Source: Pseudomonadota bacterium
GTDB taxonomy: Bacteria > Pseudomonadota > Alphaproteobacteria > Rhodobacterales > Rhodobacteraceae
DNA: 5,764 nt
Direction of reading: 5' to 3'
Assembly (NCBI GenBank): GCA_027592105.1
Contig: JAQCLA010000163.1
Coordinates: 1-5,764, forward strand
In this document: piece after piece, positions 5,539 to 5,764 of the stretch
How positions within the stretch are numbered: the stretch's first letter is position 1
Layout of the letters: every line of letters begins with the position of its first letter
The notes under the pieces: model-generated
The model's input: the letters and a program-made list of their open reading frames with translations, nothing else
The model's database searches: none
What the model was told of the DNA's origin: nothing
Translations under genes and position numbers: made by a program

Positions 5539-5764
5539 TCAGCCTTTCGACCACCAGCCGCGACGGCGCGGCTTGTCCGGGGAGGCGGGGGTGGCTGCGC
5601 TTTCGACGACTTCGGCCACGGGTTCTGGTGCTGGTACCGGCTCTGGTGCCGGTGCGGGCTCCGGTGTTGCCGCTGCGGCGACAAGGGCGGCGTCAGGCGT
5701 CGGCGAAACCTCGACGCTGGCTGCGGACTTGGCGCGGCTACGGCTGCGCGGCTTTGCGGCGGGG
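5539..5764 (-). CDS. rne: Ribonuclease E, C-terminal tail (5' part beyond window)
   Basis: Only the last 75 or so codons are visible, ending at TGA 5541-5539. The frame encodes a basic Arg/Ser/Lys stretch, then a long Ala/Pro/Glu/Val low-complexity segment with repeated PEP units, and finishes with KPRRRGWWSKG. A disordered Pro/Ala/Glu-rich region followed by a terminal Arg-rich GWW motif is what I know from the C-terminal scaffold end of alphaproteobacterial RNase E, the endonuclease that starts mRNA decay and processes rRNA. The neighbouring amidase and mrcA genes fit the rne neighbourhood of this class. The catalytic S1/RNase domain is not in the window, so the identification rests on the tail and context. 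Another protein with a similar low-complexity tail is the alternative. The terminator immediately downstream supports the stop position. Confidence 0.75.
   Translation of the reverse strand, partial: PAAKPRSRSRAKSAASVEVSPTPDAALVAAAATPEPAPAPEPVPAPEPVAEVVESAATPASPDKPRRRGWWSKG
5611..5664 (-). repeat. Imperfect 18-base tandem repeat, three units, inside the rne tail
   Basis: Read on the minus strand, 5664-5647, 5646-5629 and 5628-5611 encode PEPAPA, PEPVPA and PEPVAE. The units share the order of codons and differ mostly at third positions and at the fourth and fifth codons, which suggests old slippage or duplication in a disordered linker. It is a coding repeat, not a separate element. Confidence 0.7.

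Overview
The window looks like a piece of chromosome from a GC-rich alphaproteobacterium, most likely a Rhodobacterales (Rhodobacteraceae) species. This rests on the protein character, the near absence of TTA, CTA and TCA codons, and the grouping of an RNase E tail, an AmiC-type amidase and PBP1A. That grouping recalls the rne - amiC - mrcA - prfB neighbourhood known in alphaproteobacteria. Species cannot be decided from the sequence alone. I see no mobile element, CRISPR array, tRNA, rRNA or other sign of recent transfer.

Layout from left to right. (1) 1-1997, minus strand: N-terminal three quarters of penicillin-binding protein 1A (mrcA/ponA). Its C-terminus, including the KTG box, lies beyond the left edge. 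(2) 1998-2088: a 91-base gap with a good ribosome binding site and a sigma70-like promoter for mrcA. (3) Minus strand, start at 3315, stop at 2089: complete secreted N-acetylmuramoyl-L-alanine amidase with an AMIN domain. (4) 3316-3397: an 82-base gap with an AT-rich promoter-like stretch. (5) 3398-4546, minus strand: complete PLP-dependent class I/II aminotransferase. (6) 4547-4713: a divergent intergenic region holding promoter candidates for both directions and a dyad. (7) 4714-5472, plus strand: complete exported DsbA-family thiol-disulfide oxidoreductase with a CSFC active site and a ScsC-like N-terminal region. (8) About 5492-5528: a strong bidirectional intrinsic terminator. (9) 5539-5764, minus strand: the C-terminal tail of RNase E (rne), cut by the right edge.

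Functionally, the amidase and PBP1A are a cell-wall pair. One cleaves the peptide stem from glycan strands during septum splitting, and the other polymerises and cross-links new peptidoglycan. Both act in the periplasm, as does the DsbA-like protein, which could form or isomerise disulfides there, possibly including a C-x-x-C pair in PBP1A. The aminotransferase is cytoplasmic and its substrate is unresolved. The amidase and mrcA may be partly co-transcribed, but mrcA appears to have its own promoter.

I did not find a convincing undescribed system here. The observations worth following are regulatory (the mrcA promoter, the dyads, the shared terminator), the odd placement of dsbA and the aminotransferase between rne and amiC, and the cysteine pair in PBP1A. 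The very long plus-strand open frame opposite mrcA is explained by codon usage.
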